Shown: positions 36,772-46,370, counted from the stretch's first letter. The stretch is 64,000 nt of DNA from Pseudomonas sp. S04 (GCF_009834545.1 NZ_CP019427.1:765001-829000); one strand, 5' to 3'. Notes: a model not told the origin generated them from the sequence alone. Translations and numbers: made by a program.

Positions 36772-38241
36772 ATGCAGTACCACACGCTGATCCGCAACGC
36801 CTCGATCATCGATGGCAGCAACCGCCCCGCGTACCCGGCTGACGTGGCCATTTTCAACGGCCGGATCGAAGCCATCGGCGACTTGCGTGATGCCCATGCC
36901 GATGAGGTCATCGACGCGGCCGGACGGGTGCTGGCGCCAGGGTTCATCGATGTGCACACCCATGACGACACGGTGGTCATCCGCCAGCCGCAGATGTTGC
37001 CCAAGCTCAGTCAGGGAGTGACCACGGTGATCGTCGGCAACTGCGGGATCAGCGCGTCGCCGGTGAGCCTGCGCGGCGATCCGCCGGACCCGATGAACCT
37101 GCTGGGCACCGCGGCCGCCTTCGTCTATCCGCGTTTTCGCGACTACCGCGCGGCCGTCGAAGCGGCGCACCCGAGCGTCAACGTGGCGGCGCTGGTAGGC
37201 CATACGGCGCTGCGCAGCAACCACCTCGACGACCTGTTGCGCACCGCCACGGCGCAGGAGATCAGCGCCATGCGCGGGCAATTGCGCGAAAGCCTGGAGG
37301 ACGGTGCGCTGGGCCTTTCCACGGGACTGGCGTATGCCAGTGCGTTCAGTGCGTCTACCGACGAAGTGCAGCAACTGGCCGAGGAGCTGGGCGCGTGCGG
37401 TGCGGTCTACACCACCCATTTGCGCAGTGAGTTCGAACCGGTGCTGGAGGCCATGGACGAGGCGTTCCAGATCGGTCGGCATGCACGCAGCCCGGTGATC
37501 ATTTCCCACCTCAAGTGCGCCGGGGCTGGCAATTGGGGGCGCAGTCCGCAACTGCTGGCGGCGTTGGAGCAGGCGGCGAAAACCCACCCGGTGGGGTGTG
37601 ATTGTTATCCCTATGCGGCCAGTTCCTCGACCCTGGATCTCAAGCAGGTCACTGATGCCCATCGCATCACTATCACCTGGTCGACGCCGCACCCGCAGGT
37701 CAGTGGGCGTGATCTGCTGGACATTGCTGCCGAGTGGCACGTGCCGCTGCTGGAGGCGGCGCGCCGCCTGCAACCGGCGGGCGCGGTTTACTACGGCATG
37801 GATGAGGCGGATGTGCGGCGGATCCTGGCTCATCCGTTGTCGATGATCGGTTCCGATGGTTTGCCTGAGGATCCGTTTCCGCATCCGCGGTTGTGGGGGG
37901 CGTTTCCTCGGGTGCTGGGGCATTTCAGCCGGGATGTGGGACTGTTTCCATTGCACACCGCGATGCACAAGATGACGGGGTTGTCGGCGGCGCGCTTTGG
38001 CTTGCAGGCGCGGGGGGAGATTCGCCAGGGGTATTGGGCTGACCTGGTGTTGTTTGATCCGTTGTTGGTGCGCGATGTGGCGGATTTCAGTGATCCGCAG
38101 CGGTCGGCGGTGGGGATTGATGGGGTGTGGGTCAATGGGGTTCGCAGTTATGTGGATGGGCGGGCGAATGGGCGGCGGGAGGGGCGGTTTCTGGCGCGTG
38201 AGGGGGATTTGCGGGGTGGGTTTGGGGTGTCGGTGAGTTAG
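36772..38241 (+). CDS. N-acyl-D-amino-acid deacylase (D-aminoacylase)
   Basis: Zinc amidohydrolase that frees D-amino acids from their N-acyl (or N-acetyl) forms. The 489-residue protein has 'APGFIDVHTHDDTV' with the HxH pair at about 64-66, the metal Cys in 'VIVGNCGISASPVSLRG', 'THLRSEFEPVLEAMDEA', 'ISHLKCAGAGNWG' and the catalytic Asp in 'SMIGSDGLPEDPFPHPR'. GGGAG precedes the ATG 36772. The last ~400 bases shift to G/T-ending codons, unlike the C-ending codons of the first part. A long structured repeat follows. Confidence 0.92.
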   Translation: MQYHTLIRNASIIDGSNRPAYPADVAIFNGRIEAIGDLRDAHADEVIDAAGRVLAPGFIDVHTHDDTVVIRQPQMLPKLSQGVTTVIVGNCGISASPVSLRGDPPDPMNLLGTAAAFVYPRFRDYRAAVEAAHPSVNVAALVGHTALRSNHLDDLLRTATAQEISAMRGQLRESLEDGALGLSTGLAYASAFSASTDEVQQLAEELGACGAVYTTHLRSEFEPVLEAMDEAFQIGRHARSPVIISHLKCAGAGNWGRSPQLLAALEQAAKTHPVGCDCYPYAASSSTLDLKQVTDAHRITITWSTPHPQVSGRDLLDIAAEWHVPLLEAARRLQPAGAVYYGMDEADVRRILAHPLSMIGSDGLPEDPFPHPRLWGAFPRVLGHFSRDVGLFPLHTAMHKMTGLSAARFGLQARGEIRQGYWADLVLFDPLLVRDVADFSDPQRSAVGIDGVWVNGVRSYVDGRANGRREGRFLAREGDLRGGFGVSVS

Positions 38242-38249
38242 GGTTTTTT

Positions 38250-38560
38250 GGGGCATATCCGTTGCTGCGGTAATGGCGGCTTAGGGTTTCGCCCTTACGG
38301 CGAGGCACTTTTGTCAGACGACACAAAAGTACCCAAAAAGTCTTGCCCCAGCGTTCGGCCCCTCGCTAAGGCTCGGGGTACCTTCGCTACGGTATCCATC
38401 AGGGGGCATCGCCTACGGTTTGCTTCGCTGCACCTCCTCTCGATGCATGCGGCTTCGCCGCACGGCGCTACGCGCCTGCCCCCTGATGGACACCTTCGCT
38501 CAGCCTGCCGAAGGGGCAGGTGGATCAAGATCAAAAGCAAGAGCACGGCGACCTGGCAGT
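38250..38560 (+). repeat. structured intergenic repeat, copy A
   Basis: Begins catatccgttgctgcggtaa, then cacttttgt...acaaaagtaccca near 38306, a 14-base perfect stem tccatcagggggca (38395-38408) with tgccccctgatgga (38477-38490), and a tail ggatcaagatcaaaagcaag. It is a divergent relative of copies B (44973) and C (46671), sharing the head, the 'acttttg/caaaagta' hairpin, the closed stem and the tail. The enclosed part is the most different. No gene is seen in 38242-38758. Confidence 0.75.
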
Positions 38561-38628
38561 CGGCCTGAGTGGTAAGAGCGGGCGAGGCGGCCTGCCGGCC
38601 GACCTGTTTGCCCTGGTGTCGCGTTCCC

Positions 38629-38753
38629 TTGTGGGAGCGGGCTTGCCCGCGATGACGATCTGCGCCACACCGCATATCTCGGCAATACCCCAATCCCCTG
38701 TAGCAGCTGCCGAGCCCGCGAGGCTGCGTTCGAGGACGCAGTCCTCGCCGCCT
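38629..38753. repeat. single REP and single type-2 repeat unit
   Basis: A REP core, cttgtgggagcgggcttgcc with cgcgatgacg following, at 38629-38657. A single arm of the second REP family, cccctgtagcagctgccgag with cccgcgaggctgcg following, at 38696-38753, carries its own gaggacgca/tcctc hairpin. Confidence 0.75.
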
Positions 38754-38758
38754 TCGAC

Positions 38759-39787
38759 TCAGTCTCCATCGGCCTCGCGGTGCATCTGGCGGAATTCGCC
38801 GGGGGGCATGCCTCGGCGGCTTTTGAAGGTGCGGTGGAAGGAGCGTGGTTCGGTGAAGCCCAGGTACTGGGCGATGTCCTGGATCGGCAGGGTGCTGTGC
38901 AGCAGGTAGTGCTCGGCCAGTTCCTGGCGCAGGTCATCGAGGATCTGCTGGTACGAGGTACCGGCCTGGTGCAGTTGGCGCTGCAGGGTTCGTACCGAGA
39001 TGGCGAACTGTTCCGCCACCTGTTCCTTGCGCGGTAGGCCTTCCTTGAGCAGTTGGCGCAGGATGTTTTTCACCCGTTGTTCCAGCGAGGCGTCTTCCAG
39101 TGTGGCCATCAGGCCCAGGGCGTGTTCTTCCAGGGTGCGCAGTAATTGTGCGTCGGCCTGGCGCAGTGGCAGTTGCAGGTACGGCAGGGGCACGACCAGT
39201 GCGGAATAGGGCTGGCCGAACAGTACCGGGCAGTCGAAGAATTGCTGGTAGGACGCCGGGTCGGTGTCGCTCGGCAGCGCATGTTCGAACCACACCGCGG
39301 CGGGCGAGAGGTGGGTGTCGGCGATCCAGCGTGCATATTGCAGCCACGAACCCAGCACGTTTTCCACCAGGTGGCGGCGGATGCGGGGGCGCTGGTGGCG
39401 GCAGTTCCAGATCAGGTGCACGTGCTCGCCCTGCAGCTCGGCGCGGCTGACGCCCATGTCGCCTACCAGTTTCTCGAACGGCATGATGCGATTCATGGCG
39501 TCGCCCAGGGTCGCGCAGTTCATGGTGATGTAGCCCAGCACGCTCCAGGAGTTGGGCAACACGAAGCGCGCCGAATTAAGGCCGAACAACGGGTCGCCGG
39601 AGTGTTCGCAGAAATAATCCAGCAGGCGTTCATGGGCCTCGCCCGGCAAGCGCAGGCTGTTGTCGCTCAATTGCTCGACCTGCAACCCGGCCGCCGCCAG
39701 CGCCGGTTCGATGGCCAGACCCAGCTGTTCGGCATGGCGCACGTACTTGAGCAGCGGGGGGAGCGAGGTGTAGCCGAGGGATTGCAT
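38759..39787 (-). CDS. AraC-family regulator with arabinose-binding-type domain
   Basis: A 342-residue AraC-family regulator of the Arabinose_bd (PF12625-like) type. The N-terminal part senses a ligand, and the C-terminal HTHs are 'QVAEQFAISVRTLQRQLHQA' and 'PIQDIAQYLGFTEPRSFHRT', followed by 'FKSRRGMPPGEFRQ'. AAAGGA precedes the ATG. It is divergent from a three-gene operon for glycerol-type metabolism (211-base gap), so it is probably its activator. Ligand unknown. Confidence 0.9.
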   Translation of the reverse strand: MQSLGYTSLPPLLKYVRHAEQLGLAIEPALAAAGLQVEQLSDNSLRLPGEAHERLLDYFCEHSGDPLFGLNSARFVLPNSWSVLGYITMNCATLGDAMNRIMPFEKLVGDMGVSRAELQGEHVHLIWNCRHQRPRIRRHLVENVLGSWLQYARWIADTHLSPAAVWFEHALPSDTDPASYQQFFDCPVLFGQPYSALVVPLPYLQLPLRQADAQLLRTLEEHALGLMATLEDASLEQRVKNILRQLLKEGLPRKEQVAEQFAISVRTLQRQLHQAGTSYQQILDDLRQELAEHYLLHSTLPIQDIAQYLGFTEPRSFHRTFKSRRGMPPGEFRQMHREADGD

Positions 39788-39998
39788 GATCGGGGTCCTT
39801 TGATCGGGGCAGACTGGCGCGGGTCAAGACCCTGAAAGGTAGTTTGAAAGCACAGCTAAAGTAAATGCCTGGAGCCGGGTTCGCGTGTTGGCTCAATTGG
39901 CTACTCGCGCTGGCCGGATGCGACCGTGACAGGCGCGGGGGGCTGGCTAGTATAGGCGCCTGAAATGTCACTTATAAGAACCGCAAAAGGACACACAC

Positions 39999-41594
39999 AT
40001 GCGACGCTGGAACGGCTGGGGGGATGCAACCACGGTGGTCGAATTGCCGGCCCAGGGCGCGGGGTTTCTCGCCGCACGGGTGGGCACCGGACGGGCATTG
40101 CCCGACGCCACACTGGAAACAGCCCTGGCCCGGGTTCCGGCTTCGCGCCTGGCGGAGCACCCGCTGTATAGCGTGCAGGCCCATGACCGGCTGATGCATG
40201 CCCGTGGCCAGAGCCTGCCGGACTGGCTGGCGCTGCGTGAGGGCGCGTTGGGCGTCTACCCCGACGGGGTGGCCTTCCCGCAGAGTGCCGAGCAGATCCG
40301 CGAGTTGCTGGCGCTGGCCCAGGAGCGCGACCTGTGCCTGATTCCCTACGGTGGCGGGACTTCGGTGGCCGGGCACATCAATCCCCCGGCCTCCACCCGC
40401 CCGGTGCTGACGGTGTCCCTGGCCCACATGAACCGTTTGCTCGACCTCGACGAGCAGAGCCTGCTGGCCACTTTCGGCCCCGGCGCCAGTGGGCCACAAG
40501 TGGAAAGCCAGTTGCGTGCCCGGGGTTACACGCTTGGGCATTTCCCGCAGTCGTGGGAGTTGTCGACCCTCGGCGGCTGGGTGGCGAGTCGCTCCAGCGG
40601 CCAGCAGTCGCTGCGTTATGGGCGGATCGAGCAATTGTTCGCCGGCGGCACCCTGGAAACCTTCGCCGGGCCGCTGCAGATCGCGACCTTTCCGGCCTCG
40701 GCCGCGGGCCCCGACCTGCGTGAGGTGGTGTTGGGGTGTGAAGGGCGGTTCGGAATCATTTCCGAGGTCAAGGTGCGGATCAGCCCGCTGCCGGCCGACG
40801 AACGTTTTTATGGGGTGTTCCTGCCCAACTGGAGCCAGGCCCTGCAAGCCATCCGCCAGTTGACTCAGGCCCGTGTGCCCCTGTCGATGCTGCGCCTGTC
40901 CAATGCCGTGGAAACCGAAACCCAGCTGGCCCTGGCTGGTCATCCGCAACAGATCGCCTGGCTGGAGAAGTACCTGTCCCTGCGCGGGGCGGGTGCCGGC
41001 AAATGCCTGCTGACCTTCGGCGTGACCGGCAATCGGCGGCAGAATGCCCTGTCCCTGAGCCAGGCCCGCCAGCACTTGAAAGCCTTTGGCGGGGTGTTCA
41101 CCGGGACCTTGCTGGGCAAGAAGTGGGCCCAGAACCGTTTCCGTTTTCCCTACTTGCGCGAGAACCTGTGGAACGCCGGCTACGTGGTGGACACCCTGGA
41201 AACCGCCACTGACTGGAGCAATGTCGACAACCTGCTCAATCGCATCGAAACCAGCCTGCGCGACGGTCTGGCGGCCGAAGGCGAGCAGGTGCATGTGTTT
41301 ACCCACCTGTCCCATGTCTATGGCGAAGGCTCGAGCATCTACACCACCTACGTGTTCCGCCCGGCGGCGACTTACCCAGCCACCCTGGCGCGCTGGCAGG
41401 CGCTCAAGCACGCGGCCAGCCAGACCATTGTCGAACACCACGGCACCATCAGCCACCAGCACGGCGTGGGCAAGGATCACGCCCCCTACCTGTTGCGCGA
41501 GAAGGGCGCGCTGGCCATGGACACCCTGCAGGCGCTGAGCCAACACTTCGATCCGGCCGGGCGCCTGAACCCCGGCACCCTGCTGCAGGAGTGA
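39999..41594 (+). CDS. FAD-linked oxidase resembling alkylglycerone-phosphate synthase
   Basis: A 531-residue flavoprotein of the VAO/PCMH fold. The FAD-binding region is 'LCLIPYGGGTSVAGHINPP' at about residue 108 and 'LGHFPQSWELSTLGGWVASR'. The C-terminal 'VEHHGTISHQHGVGKDHAPY' (about 483-502) is the active-site motif of alkyl-dihydroxyacetone-phosphate synthase (AGPS), the ether-bond enzyme. AAGGA precedes the ATG. The next two genes start 4 and about 75 bases after their predecessors. Activity as AGPS is an inference; it may also oxidise 2-hydroxyacids. Confidence 0.88.
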   Translation: MRRWNGWGDATTVVELPAQGAGFLAARVGTGRALPDATLETALARVPASRLAEHPLYSVQAHDRLMHARGQSLPDWLALREGALGVYPDGVAFPQSAEQIRELLALAQERDLCLIPYGGGTSVAGHINPPASTRPVLTVSLAHMNRLLDLDEQSLLATFGPGASGPQVESQLRARGYTLGHFPQSWELSTLGGWVASRSSGQQSLRYGRIEQLFAGGTLETFAGPLQIATFPASAAGPDLREVVLGCEGRFGIISEVKVRISPLPADERFYGVFLPNWSQALQAIRQLTQARVPLSMLRLSNAVETETQLALAGHPQQIAWLEKYLSLRGAGAGKCLLTFGVTGNRRQNALSLSQARQHLKAFGGVFTGTLLGKKWAQNRFRFPYLRENLWNAGYVVDTLETATDWSNVDNLLNRIETSLRDGLAAEGEQVHVFTHLSHVYGEGSSIYTTYVFRPAATYPATLARWQALKHAASQTIVEHHGTISHQHGVGKDHAPYLLREKGALAMDTLQALSQHFDPAGRLNPGTLLQE

Positions 41595-41598
41595 GGGC

Positions 41599-43182
41599 AT
41601 GACCCAGGACTGGAATGCCGCGTGGCGCCAGCAGGTCTTGCCGACCCTGACGCAGCAGAGCTGGGACCTGATCGTTATCGGCGGCGGCATCAGCGGCGCC
41701 GGAATCCTGCGCGAAGCGGCCCGTCGCGGTTGGCGTTGCCTGCTGCTGGAGCAGCGCGACTTTGCCTGGGGCACTTCCAGCCGCTCCTCGAAGATGGTCC
41801 ATGGCGGCTTGCGCTACATCGCCAAGGGCCAGTGGCGCCTGACCCGCGACTCGGTCCACGAGCGCCAGCGCCTGCTCGACGAAGCGCCGGGGTTGGTGGA
41901 GCCCATGAGTTTCATGATGCCGCACTACCGTGGCGGGTTTCCCGGGCCGCGGCTGTTCGGCGGGCTGTTGACGGTGTACGACGCCCTGGCCGGGCGGCGT
42001 AACCATCGCTTTCATGACGCCCAGCAACTGCGCTACCTGGCCCCTGGGCTCAAGGAGGACCAGTTACTGGGCGGCACCTGTTTTGTCGATGCGCTGACTG
42101 ACGATGCGCGCCTGGTGATGCGGGTGCTGGCGGAAGCGCGGGCGGATGGCGCTCTGGCGCTCAATGGCGTGCGGGTCGAGCAATTGCTGCGCGAAGACGG
42201 TCGGGTCTGCGGGGTGCAGGTCGCGGACAGCGAGGGCGGCGAGCCGTTGCAGTTGCGCTGTCGCACGTTGGCGGTGGCCACCGGGGCCTGGGCCGAGCGC
42301 CTGCGGCCCAATGATGCCCCGGCGCAGTTGCGCCCACTGCGCGGCAGTCATCTGTTGCTGCCGGGCTGGCGCCTGCCGGTGGCCCAGGCCTTGACCTTCC
42401 TGCATGCGCGGGATCGGCGGCCGGTGTTTGTATTTCCGTGGGAGGGCGCCACGGTGGTGGGCACCACGGACCTCGATCACCAGGATGATCTGGACCAGAG
42501 CGCGAGCATCAGCAGCGAAGAACTCGAGTACCTGCTGGCCGCCTGTGCCCAGCAGTTTCCCCAGGCCGAGGTGGTGGCAGACGATGTGCTGTCGACCTGG
42601 TCGGGGGTGCGTCCGGTGGTGGGCAGCGCCCGTGGCGAGCAAGCGGGCAAGCCGTCCAATGAAACCCGCGAGCACGTGTTGTGGCTCGAACCCGGCTGCG
42701 TGACCCTGGCTGGCGGCAAGCTGACCACGTTCCGCCCGCAGGCCCTGGAAGTGCTAAAGGCCTGTGGGCAGATGCTCGGGCGCAACGTCAGCGATGACGG
42801 CGCGCCGGTGTTTGCCAGCGTGCCGACATTGTCCATCCCCGGACTCAGCGCCAGCCAGTGGCGGCGCCTGGCCGGACGCCATGGCCGCGACTTGCCGCGC
42901 CTGGCGCGGTTGCTCGAGCAACTGGGCTGCGCCAGCGTCGGCGCGAGCGACACCCTGTGGGCGGAACTGGCGTTCGCCTGCGACGCCGAACTGATCCTGC
43001 ACCTGGACGACCTGTTGCTGCGCCGCACCCGGATTGGCCTGTTGCTGGCCCAAGGGGCGGCGGACTATCTGCCGGCCATTCGCCGTCTGTGCCAGCCCCG
43101 CCTGGGCTGGGACGATGCCCGTTGGCAGGCGGAAGAACAGCGTTATCGTGCCTTGTGGCAACGCCATCACGGTTTGCCATGA
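41599..43182 (+). CDS. FAD-dependent glycerol-3-phosphate dehydrogenase/oxidase-like protein
   Basis: A 527-residue GlpD/GlpO-family flavoprotein. The dinucleotide-binding site is 'LIVIGGGISGAGILREAARR' at the N-terminus, followed by 'FAWGTSSRSSKMVHGGLRYI' and the mid-protein 'WSGVRPVVGSARGEQAGKP', and it ends with a GlpD-type C-terminal domain. It would oxidise a glycerol 3-phosphate-type substrate to dihydroxyacetone phosphate at the membrane. The ATG follows the AGPS-like gene by four bases, so they are coupled. It is not the usual glp locus, as glpF and glpR are absent. Confidence 0.9.
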   Translation: MTQDWNAAWRQQVLPTLTQQSWDLIVIGGGISGAGILREAARRGWRCLLLEQRDFAWGTSSRSSKMVHGGLRYIAKGQWRLTRDSVHERQRLLDEAPGLVEPMSFMMPHYRGGFPGPRLFGGLLTVYDALAGRRNHRFHDAQQLRYLAPGLKEDQLLGGTCFVDALTDDARLVMRVLAEARADGALALNGVRVEQLLREDGRVCGVQVADSEGGEPLQLRCRTLAVATGAWAERLRPNDAPAQLRPLRGSHLLLPGWRLPVAQALTFLHARDRRPVFVFPWEGATVVGTTDLDHQDDLDQSASISSEELEYLLAACAQQFPQAEVVADDVLSTWSGVRPVVGSARGEQAGKPSNETREHVLWLEPGCVTLAGGKLTTFRPQALEVLKACGQMLGRNVSDDGAPVFASVPTLSIPGLSASQWRRLAGRHGRDLPRLARLLEQLGCASVGASDTLWAELAFACDAELILHLDDLLLRRTRIGLLLAQGAADYLPAIRRLCQPRLGWDDARWQAEEQRYRALWQRHHGLP

Positions 43183-43257
43183 ATCTCCCGTCACGGCTGT
43201 TACGGGGCGTCAGTTGCCAACGATGTGTAGATATCAGTGCCCATTCAAGAGAGCTCC

Positions 43258-44826
43258 ATGGATAACGACAAGAATAAGCGCTACCTGCTGGCAATCGACA
43301 ATGGCACCCAGAGCGTGCGCGCGTTGCTGTTCGACCTGCAGGGCAATCTGTTGGGCAAGGGCAAGGTCGAGCTGCAGGCCTACTACTCCAGCCAGCCCGG
43401 TTGGGCCGAGCAGGACCCGGACTACTACTGGGCCAAACTGGGCGAGGCCTGCCAGTTGTTGTGGCAGCAGACCGGCGTCGACCGCTCGCAGATCGCCGGG
43501 GTGTCGCTGACCACCCAGCGTGGCACCCTGATCAACGTTGATGCCCAGGGCCAGGCTCTGCGCCCGGCCATCCTGTGGCTCGACCAGCGCCAGACCGAAG
43601 TCGAAGGCGGGATCAAGGGGCCCTGGGGCTGGCTGTTCAAACTGGTCGGCGCCCAGGCCACCGTGGACTACTTTCGCGCGCAGGCCGAAGCCAACTGGAT
43701 CGCCCGGCATCAACCCCAGGTGTGGGCGGCGACCGACAAGTTCCTGCTGCTCTCGGGGTTTCTCACCCATCGCCTGTGCGGGCGGTTCGTCGACTCGGTG
43801 GGCTGCTGTGTCGGTTACCTGCCGTTTGACTTCAAGCGCCTGCGTTGGGCCGCGCCTGCCGACTGGAAATGGCAGGCGCTGGCGGTCCGTCCGGAGCAGT
43901 TGCCGAGCCTGCTCAAGCCTGGGGAAACCCTGGGCCACATCAGTGCCGAGGCCAGCCGGCACACCGGTATTCCCGAGGGCGTGCCGCTGATCGCCGCGGG
44001 AGCCGACAAAGCCTGTGAAGTGCTGGGCGCCGGCGTGGTCGACCCAGCCACGGTGTGCCTCTCCTACGGGACCACGGCCACCATCACCACGACCCGCTCG
44101 CGCTACCTGGAAATCGTCCCGTTGATTCCGCCGTACCCCGCCGCGGTGCCGGACCAGTACAACTGCGAAGTGATGATCTACCGCGGCTACTGGATGGTCA
44201 GCTGGTTCAAGAATGAGTTCGGCCTGCGGGAAATGCAGCAGGCCAAGGAGCAGGGGCTGGAACCGGAGCAACTGTTCGACGCCCTGGTCAACGCGGTGCC
44301 GCCTGGCTCCATGGGGCTGATGCTGCAACCCTACTGGTCGCCGGGCATCCGCGAGCCGGGGGTGGAGGCCAAGGGTGCGATGATCGGCTTTGGCGACGTG
44401 CACACCCGGGCGCATATCTACCGGGCGATCCTCGAAGGCCTGGCCTATGCCTTGCGCCAGGGCAAGGAGAATCTCGAGCGGCGTTCCAAACAGCCGATCC
44501 AGCGTTTGCGGGTGGCCGGTGGCGGGTCGCAGAGCGATGCGGCGATGCAGCTCACGGCGGACATTTTCGGCCTGCCGGCGGAGCGCCCGCATGTCTATGA
44601 AGCTTCTGGGCTGGGGGCGGCCATTTGCTGTGCGGTGGGGCTTGGCCTGCATGCCGACTTCCCCTCGGCAATCGCGTCGATGACCCGGGTTGGAACGGTG
44701 TTTTATCCACAGCCTGAGGCGCAGCAGATGTATGAGCGGTTGTACAAGGAGGTTTACCTGCGCATGTACCGTCAGCTCAAACCGCTGTACCAGAGTATTC
44801 GGCAGATCACCGGGTATCCTGCCTGA
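43258..44826 (+). CDS. FGGY-family carbohydrate kinase
   Basis: A 522-residue sugar/polyol kinase of the FGGY family, related to glycerol, xylulose and erythritol kinases. Domain I opens with '[20 protein letters not shown]', with '[15 protein letters not shown]' later. Domain II has '[20 protein letters not shown]', '[13 protein letters not shown]' and '[20 protein letters not shown]'. ATG 43258 follows 'agagagctcc' with a fair GAG. The operon suggests that it phosphorylates a glycerol-like alcohol that the two flavoenzymes then process. Confidence 0.9.
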   Translation: MDNDKNKRYLLAIDNGTQSVRALLFDLQGNLLGKGKVELQAYYSSQPGWAEQDPDYYWAKLGEACQLLWQQTGVDRSQIAGVSLTTQRGTLINVDAQGQALRPAILWLDQRQTEVEGGIKGPWGWLFKLVGAQATVDYFRAQAEANWIARHQPQVWAATDKFLLLSGFLTHRLCGRFVDSVGCCVGYLPFDFKRLRWAAPADWKWQALAVRPEQLPSLLKPGETLGHISAEASRHTGIPEGVPLIAAGADKACEVLGAGVVDPATVCLSYGTTATITTTRSRYLEIVPLIPPYPAAVPDQYNCEVMIYRGYWMVSWFKNEFGLREMQQAKEQGLEPEQLFDALVNAVPPGSMGLMLQPYWSPGIREPGVEAKGAMIGFGDVHTRAHIYRAILEGLAYALRQGKENLERRSKQPIQRLRVAGGGSQSDAAMQLTADIFGLPAERPHVYEASGLGAAICCAVGLGLHADFPSAIASMTRVGTVFYPQPEAQQMYERLYKEVYLRMYRQLKPLYQSIRQITGYPA

Positions 44827-44828
44827 TG

Positions 44829-44944
44829 TGTGGGCGCGAGCCTGCTCGCGATAGGGCCCGCACAGCCAACACCAGTGCAGCCTGGCACTGCGCTATCTTT
44901 GCTGGTGTCCGAATTTCCCCTGTGGGAGCGGGCTTGCTACCGTG
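44829..44944. repeat. REP units after the kinase gene
   Basis: Two decayed REP cores, gtgggcgcgagcctgctcgc at 44829 and cctgtgggagcgggcttgct at about 44921, in the space after the kinase gene and before repeat copy B. Confidence 0.65.
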
Positions 44945-45067
44945 GCGGCCTCTGGGGTATTGGATTAGGCAGAGTACATATCCATTTCTGCGGTAACGGC
45001 TTCCTATGGTTCCGCCTGACGGCGGCTCACTTTTGAGAAGCGCAAAAGTAAGCAAAACGCTCTTTCC

Positions 45068-46370
45068 GGTATGACTCACCCACATGGGTTACAAATCAGT
45101 TCACGCACATAGGTAACAGTTATTAACTGGCATGGTCGATTTCGCGAGGATCTGACCATGCCCTGGAGAGAGCTGAAACCTATGGATCGAAAAGTGATGT
45201 TCATCGCTGCCTATCTGGCGGACAAACACACCTTCAGCAAGCTGTGCAGTGACTACGAGATCAGTCGAAAGACTGGCTATAAATGGGTCGAGCGATACAA
45301 AGCTGAAGGGCCTAGTGGGCTTGAGGAACGCAGCCGTTGCCGGCACAACCAGAGCTACGTGGTGCCTGTCGCTGTTAGGCAGGCAATCATCGAGCTTCGG
45401 TCTATCGGAGAAACAACTCCAGGGCCTAAGAAGATCCAAAATGACTTGCTCAAGCGCTTTCCCGATCAGGATCCGCCGTCAAAAACGACCATCTACAACA
45501 TCCTTAAAGCAGCCGACTTAATTACGCCGCAGCGTGTACGACGGCGTGTCGCGGTCTATCCCAAACCTTTGAGCAAGGCAGAAAAACCTAATCAGCTCTT
45601 TAGCGCGGACTACAAGGGCCAGTTTCTGACGGGCGCCGGAGTTTGGTGCTATCCACTGACGATCATGGATCACGCCAGCCGTTTTCTACTGGCCTGCCAG
45701 AGTATGTCCAGTACCAATCTGAAGGAGACCCAACAGACCTTTGAGCGAGTTTTCCGCGAGTACGGGTTGCCGGAGCGTATTCGAACTGACAATGGTGTGC
45801 CATTTGCCAGTACCGGCCGTGCCGGGCTGTCGCAGCTGTCGATATGGTGGCTGCGACTAGGGATTATTCCTGAGCGAATTGAGCCTGGCCGTCCGGACCA
45901 GAATGGGCGTCACGAACGCATGCACCGAACGCTGAAAAGTACCTTGCCTCAACCGCCCGCCATTCCTTGGGAGGCTCAGCAGAGACAGTTTGACCGCTTT
46001 ATGCAGCACTACAATTATGAGCGGGGGCACGAGGCGCTTGACCAGAAAACGCCTGCTTCCTGCTATTCACCCTCGACTCGGACTTACCCGGAAAAGTTGC
46101 CTGAAATGGGGTATGCGAGCCACGTGGAGTGTTACCTGGCTGATAGTAATGGAATCATTAATCGAGCAGGTCTGCGGATTTATATAGCCAATGTGCTTAA
46201 GCATCAGACCATTGGAATGGAGATGATCAGTGATGATGTGTGGGAGGTGATATTCGGTCCGGTAATCCTAGGCCGGGTCTATGCTAGAGAGGCAAAGAAC
46301 GGGTACGTGTCGATAAAAGTGTTACCTATGTAAAGGTACTTTTTTGTAACCCATGTGGTTGTCCCGTACA
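45068..46370 (+). mobile_element. IS481-family insertion sequence (about 1.3 kb)
   Basis: The inverted ends are imperfect: ccacatgggttacaaa at 45080-45095 against tttgtaacccatgtgg at 46343-46358, plus inner acataggtaaca (45107-45118) against tgttacctatgt (46320-46331). The outermost ~12 bases match weakly. A 4-base direct repeat ttcc flanks it (45064-45067 and 46371-46374). Removing the element and one ttcc restores a sequence that closely matches copy C of the repeat, which supports the ends. One transposase gene fills it. Confidence 0.85.
45158..46333 (+). CDS. IS481-family transposase
   Basis: A 391-residue DDE transposase. An N-terminal HTH ('SKLCSDYEISRKTGYKWVER') is followed by an rve integrase core with Asp in 'LFSADYKGQFLTGAG', Asp in 'RIRTDNGVPFASTGRAG' and Glu in 'PDQNGRHERMHRTLKST', spaced as in IS481. 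It appears intact. The C-terminal codons overlap the inner right terminal repeat. GAGGATCTGACC precedes the ATG. Confidence 0.95.
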   Translation: MPWRELKPMDRKVMFIAAYLADKHTFSKLCSDYEISRKTGYKWVERYKAEGPSGLEERSRCRHNQSYVVPVAVRQAIIELRSIGETTPGPKKIQNDLLKRFPDQDPPSKTTIYNILKAADLITPQRVRRRVAVYPKPLSKAEKPNQLFSADYKGQFLTGAGVWCYPLTIMDHASRFLLACQSMSSTNLKETQQTFERVFREYGLPERIRTDNGVPFASTGRAGLSQLSIWWLRLGIIPERIEPGRPDQNGRHERMHRTLKSTLPQPPAIPWEAQQRQFDRFMQHYNYERGHEALDQKTPASCYSPSTRTYPEKLPEMGYASHVECYLADSNGIINRAGLRIYIANVLKHQTIGMEMISDDVWEVIFGPVILGRVYAREAKNGYVSIKVLPM

